NCBI GenBank assembly: GCA_902729315.2
Contig: LR746274.1
Coordinates: forward strand, 5,887,037 to 5,951,036
Direction: 5' to 3'
DNA length: 64,000 nucleotides
From: Spirodela intermedia
Taxonomy: Eukaryota; Streptophyta; Magnoliopsida; Alismatales; Araceae
Position numbers and translations under genes: made by a program. The notes beneath the pieces were generated by a model. The model searched no databases, was not told the DNA's origin, and was given only the letters and a program-made list of their open reading frames with translations. Shown here piece by piece: positions 60,731 to 64,000 of this stretch (within the stretch, counting starts at the first letter, position 1; the number at the start of each line of letters is the position of its first letter).

Positions 60731-62368
60731 TGATGTGACTCAGTCGTTGTATATTAAATCACACAAATATAAAATTTATAAAACTAGAAAATACGAATTT
60801 TAGATATTTAGAAGTATTTCAAAATAAATATATCAATTATAATTCAATAAAAATTCCAAAAATAGCAGTAATTTTCTAGGTCAATCACAAGAATGTAATA
60901 TAATATCTGGTAATTATTCAAAATTTTTCCCAATGAATACGATTTTCTTAAAAATTTTATATTAGGAAATAAAAAGGAAATATATTTAAAATTCACGAAA
61001 AAAAAGGAAATAAGGGTGCAGATGTCAGGATGACGTCAACGCACGGCGAACGGGAATCAAGCGAAAATAGAGTTCCGCCCGGTGATTCTTACATAGGCGA
61101 TTACAAACGACTCAATTAATTAAATTAAGATCTGTAAAAGTCGGAAGAATCGTAATTGAACGAAGTATAGTTTGGTAAATTAAAATCAACAAAGTATCAC
61201 TAAATGAAGCATAAATTAAATTGAAAGCAAGAAAACAGAGTTCTGACGTCGCGACGGCAATGCTTCAGTGATGCACCGGAATCCTGAGCGTTTGGGAGGA
61301 TTGTCGTGCAATGTCCACGGCCTCGAAGGCTCTCCTTAGACAAAGACGACATGGGCAATCTCTAGATCTTCTCGCGAAGTGTAGAGAACAATGAAGTGGG
61401 TCGTCGAATCATCTCTGGCAGCTGTCACCCGGTAGAGCGGAAAAACGGTGACTTTGCGGCTCTTTGGTGGCTGTCACCCGACGAAGAGGAGCTGGATGGA
61501 GGTGGGGCGCGTGTCAGGAAGCTTCATCCTCAAGTCCACGCAGCAAGAGGAGGCTCTTCATCGCATCTGGTACGCTCTCAGGAGGTGGCGACTCGTCTCC
61601 CAGCAGATCGACCTCTTCCCAACGACGGCTTGTTCGTCGATCAATCGGAGATGATTTACTTGATGGATTCGCAATCTTTTTATTGTGAATCGTTCAACAA
61701 TTTTAGTAGCAATGCTCCGTGAATCGCATTGACGAGATTTTCATCGATGATCCAGCAATTCTCGTTGCTTAATCCTTCACCGGCGATCTGCAAGAAAGTC
61801 GCGATAATTAAATAAAAATATATGAATTTTGACTCTAGAAGGATTCAAACTCACGCCGGTCGGCCGCCTCTTCTAAGGAAGATGTGACGGGGGTTTAGTC
61901 CCACATCGGTTGTACGCTGATTTTTCGGGCGAATATATAGTAATGTTAGCTTTGTGAGCAAAGTCCCTTCTCTCGCGTGTATGACCACTCCTTGCCCCAC
62001 AGCCCGCTGGCCACTAGTGATGTGGAAGGGGAGTGGCATATGCGTGCCCTATCGGTCCCCAAGCCAAGCCGCTCGAGCCCCTGCTCGCAGCTTACTCCCC
62101 GACTGCGCTTCCGACTCGCTTGCGGGCACGGCTGGCCGGCGGGTCCCCCCATTTTTGCAATATTTTTATTTTTATTTCTTGTTCTTCATTTATCTCAAAA
62201 GTAAGACTATAAAAATCGTATAAAATCACATAATTACCCAAAAATTCACGTTAATCAATTGAAAACTAAAAATCATTCTTTAACACAAGTATAAGTCTAT
62301 TTATCATGAGTTAAGGCTAAAACTATATTATTTACTAATTATTAACTCATGATAATGAAGACTTATCA
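60731..62368 (-). mobile_element. Family-A LTR, reverse orientation
   Basis: 1638 bases, TG..CA bounded, very similar to 4658-6289 and still CpG-rich. The flanks ATGTT (60726-60730) and CTGAT (62369-62373) do not match, so the insertion has been rearranged or is the remnant of a larger element. No interior sequence adjoins it. Confidence 0.82.
61934..61939 (-). promoter_or_regulatory. Probable TATA box of the family-A LTR
   Basis: The minus strand reads CTATATATTCGCC, at the same place as in the copy at 4658-6289. Confidence 0.5.
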
Positions 62369-63033
62369 CTGATTAATTAGTGTTCAATAGTTAAAATAAG
62401 CTGGAGACATTCACGACTAGCCTCATGTCATGTGTGTGAATCTTTGAGCACACATTTTTCATTTTCTCTCTTATTTCTCTCTCTTCCTCTCTCGTGTAAC
62501 CTCTCTTCTCTCTCCTTCTCTTGTGAGATCTCTCCCTTTCTCTCCCTCTCTCTCGATTGATCTCCTTCTCTTTCTCTCTTTTAATCGATCTCCCTCTCTC
62601 GTGACACTTCTCTCTCTCTATCTCACGTGAGATTTCTCTCCTCCTCTCTCTTTCTCTCCTTTTCACGAGAGATCTCATCCCTTCTCTCTCTCGTGAGAGC
62701 TTTCTCTCCTCCTCTCTCTTTCTATCCCTTTCACAAGCGATCTCATCCCTTCTCTCTCTCGTGAGAGTTCTATCTTCTTTCTCTCTTTTCCTCCCTTTTC
62801 TCTACTTCTCTTCCTTTATTCTTCTCACCTCACCCTTCTATTTTTTATTATTATTAAATATTAATAAAATATTTTAAATTATTATATATAAAAATTGAAT
62901 TAGTTTTCATGATAGATTAATCAATCTCACTATGTTTGACCTAGGACTTACCTCTATACTAATATTTTATTAAGTTTTAACTATAAATACTATTAGATAA
63001 TGTGCATTTAAACACAACGACAAGTGCACATCA
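62369..63033 (+). repeat. Family-B LTR, right part (copy B2), with CT-rich tandem repeat
   Basis: Ends AAGTGCACATCA before a primer-site-like sequence. The stretch 62460-62830 is CT-rich and carries recurring CTCTCGTGAGAG-type palindromes. A unit of about 68 bases is repeated: GATCTCATCC..CTCGTGAGAG at about 62671 and 62739. The left end is cut by the reverse family-A LTR. Confidence 0.65.
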
Positions 63034-63357
63034 TCTTTTTAGCACCGTTGCTAGTGAGGTTTATTTTTAATCAGTGTTAATTGATTTACTTTTTCATATT
63101 TTAGTGATTTTAAAAAATATATATTTTTTATTAATTTATTATTTTCATAGTATTTTGAAAAATTAAAACAAAGGTTTATTAGGCTCATTTAATTTCTTGT
63201 TACTCATAAGTTAGAATTTTAAAATCTTTAGTTTCTAGCTATTTGCTTGAATATTTTAATTTTTTCATTGATTCTATACTTCTCTTTACCATATTTATTA
63301 AAATCATATCTTCATGTCATGATCATTGCTAGATTTAAATTTTGAAAAACCTGATTT
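63034..63357 (+). other. Family-B primer site and leader (copy B2)
   Basis: TTTTTAGCACCGTTGCTAGTG at about 63037-63057 is a decayed tRNA-Asp-type primer site. The rest is an AT-rich leader before gag. Confidence 0.6.
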
Positions 63358-64000
63358 ATGAATGCTAAATGCAGCCTGCGACCAATCTTAGAAAATCCAG
63401 CTACCAACCAATCTAACAATTTAGGGTCACAAGAAAAACAAAATTTACCACCCATATTAGAGACTTCAACAATAGAAAAAGGAAAAAATTCATCTTCTAT
63501 AGAAATAGAATCATCTAGGATCGATCATCTAGCCCAAGAGAGTGAGAATATTGAAAATACTCAACCTTATAAACCCATGCATGATTATTATACACCTGAT
63601 TTATATAGACCTACTTTGCAGGTTAGACTTCTTATTTTGCTAAATGTTCATTTTGATATTCGACATAACACTCTACAAATACTTCTTGAATTTCGTGGGT
63701 TAGCTAATGAGGAGCCACATCAACATATTCTTCAAGTTTTGGCTGCATGTGAGCTTATTCATATTCCTAATATTCCTCAAGATGCACTTAAGTTACGTCT
63801 CTTCCCATATTCATTGTATGATAAAGCTAGAGATTGGCTCACATCATGACTGTCCCATTGGCAAGACTCAGGCCATGTGAAAAGCCATTCTCTAATTTAC
63901 TCAAAAATCAGAAGAAGCATTCTATAAATCTTGGAAAATATTCAAGGAGCTTCAAAGGAAATGCCCATATCATGGAATTCCGAAATAGCAATTAAATTGT
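63358..64000 (+). pseudogene. Family-B gag (copy B2), broken and cut by the window edge
   Basis: An open frame of 163 codons (63358-63849) carries the Athila-type gag core: PHQHILQVLAACELIHIPNI, LKLRLFPYSLYDKARDWLTS. A TGA stops it where related gags continue. Similarity resumes after it (AFYKSWKIFKELQRKCPYH-like, near 63930-63975). The remainder lies beyond the right edge. Confidence 0.75.

Noticed and set aside
60731-62368. A clean solo LTR insertion with target duplication
   Set aside because: The flanking 5-mers ATGTT and CTGAT do not match, so a simple solo-LTR event cannot be claimed.

Overview
The window is nuclear DNA of a flowering plant. Four spliced protein-coding genes with plant-specific architecture (an R2R3-MYB, SBDS with the plant-type zinc-finger tail, SEUSS, and a BTB/POZ protein of the At1g63850/At3g05675 type) sit among decayed LTR retrotransposons. 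The GC-rich third positions of the MYB and BTB exons suggest a monocot, but the species cannot be read from the sequence.

Layout. 1-3773: MYB gene (+, two exons) with many GA/CT tracts. 3774-12112: a decayed Ty1/copia element on the minus strand, split by a solo LTR (4075-7347) that is itself split by a second solo LTR of the same family (4658-6289). 12113-22085: an internally deleted Athila-like Ty3 element (A1) carrying a 2.9-kb GC-rich insertion with two minisatellites (about 14979-17874). 22086-26760: copia fragments on both strands. 26770-44640: a gene island with SBDS (+, four exons, 27327-31559), SEUSS (-, nine coding exons, 32886-37822) and the BTB gene (-, two exons, 39755-42223). 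44640-47200: a decayed Ty3 gag and an undescribed tandem repeat. 47200-64000: nested Athila-like elements. The most complete one, A2 (49987-58931), lies inside a solo LTR of its own family (49075-59853), which lies inside a second Athila-like family (B). A reverse-oriented family-A LTR (60731-62368) and a second B copy run to the right edge.

The genes are not a pathway cluster. SBDS serves 60S ribosome maturation. SEUSS is a transcriptional co-regulator. The MYB is a DNA-binding factor of the MYB52/54/56/105/117 group. The BTB protein is of unknown function. SBDS and SEUSS converge tail to tail, and SEUSS and BTB lie in tandem on the minus strand. All retroelements seen are defective (stops, frameshifts, deletions, lost catalytic residues).

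Most notable for a second look: two separate three-level nests whose target-site duplications can be read; the GC-rich minisatellite insertion with its 190-bp higher-order repeat; a conserved terminal hairpin and a recurrent antisense reading frame in the family-A LTR; and CpG decay that orders the insertions.
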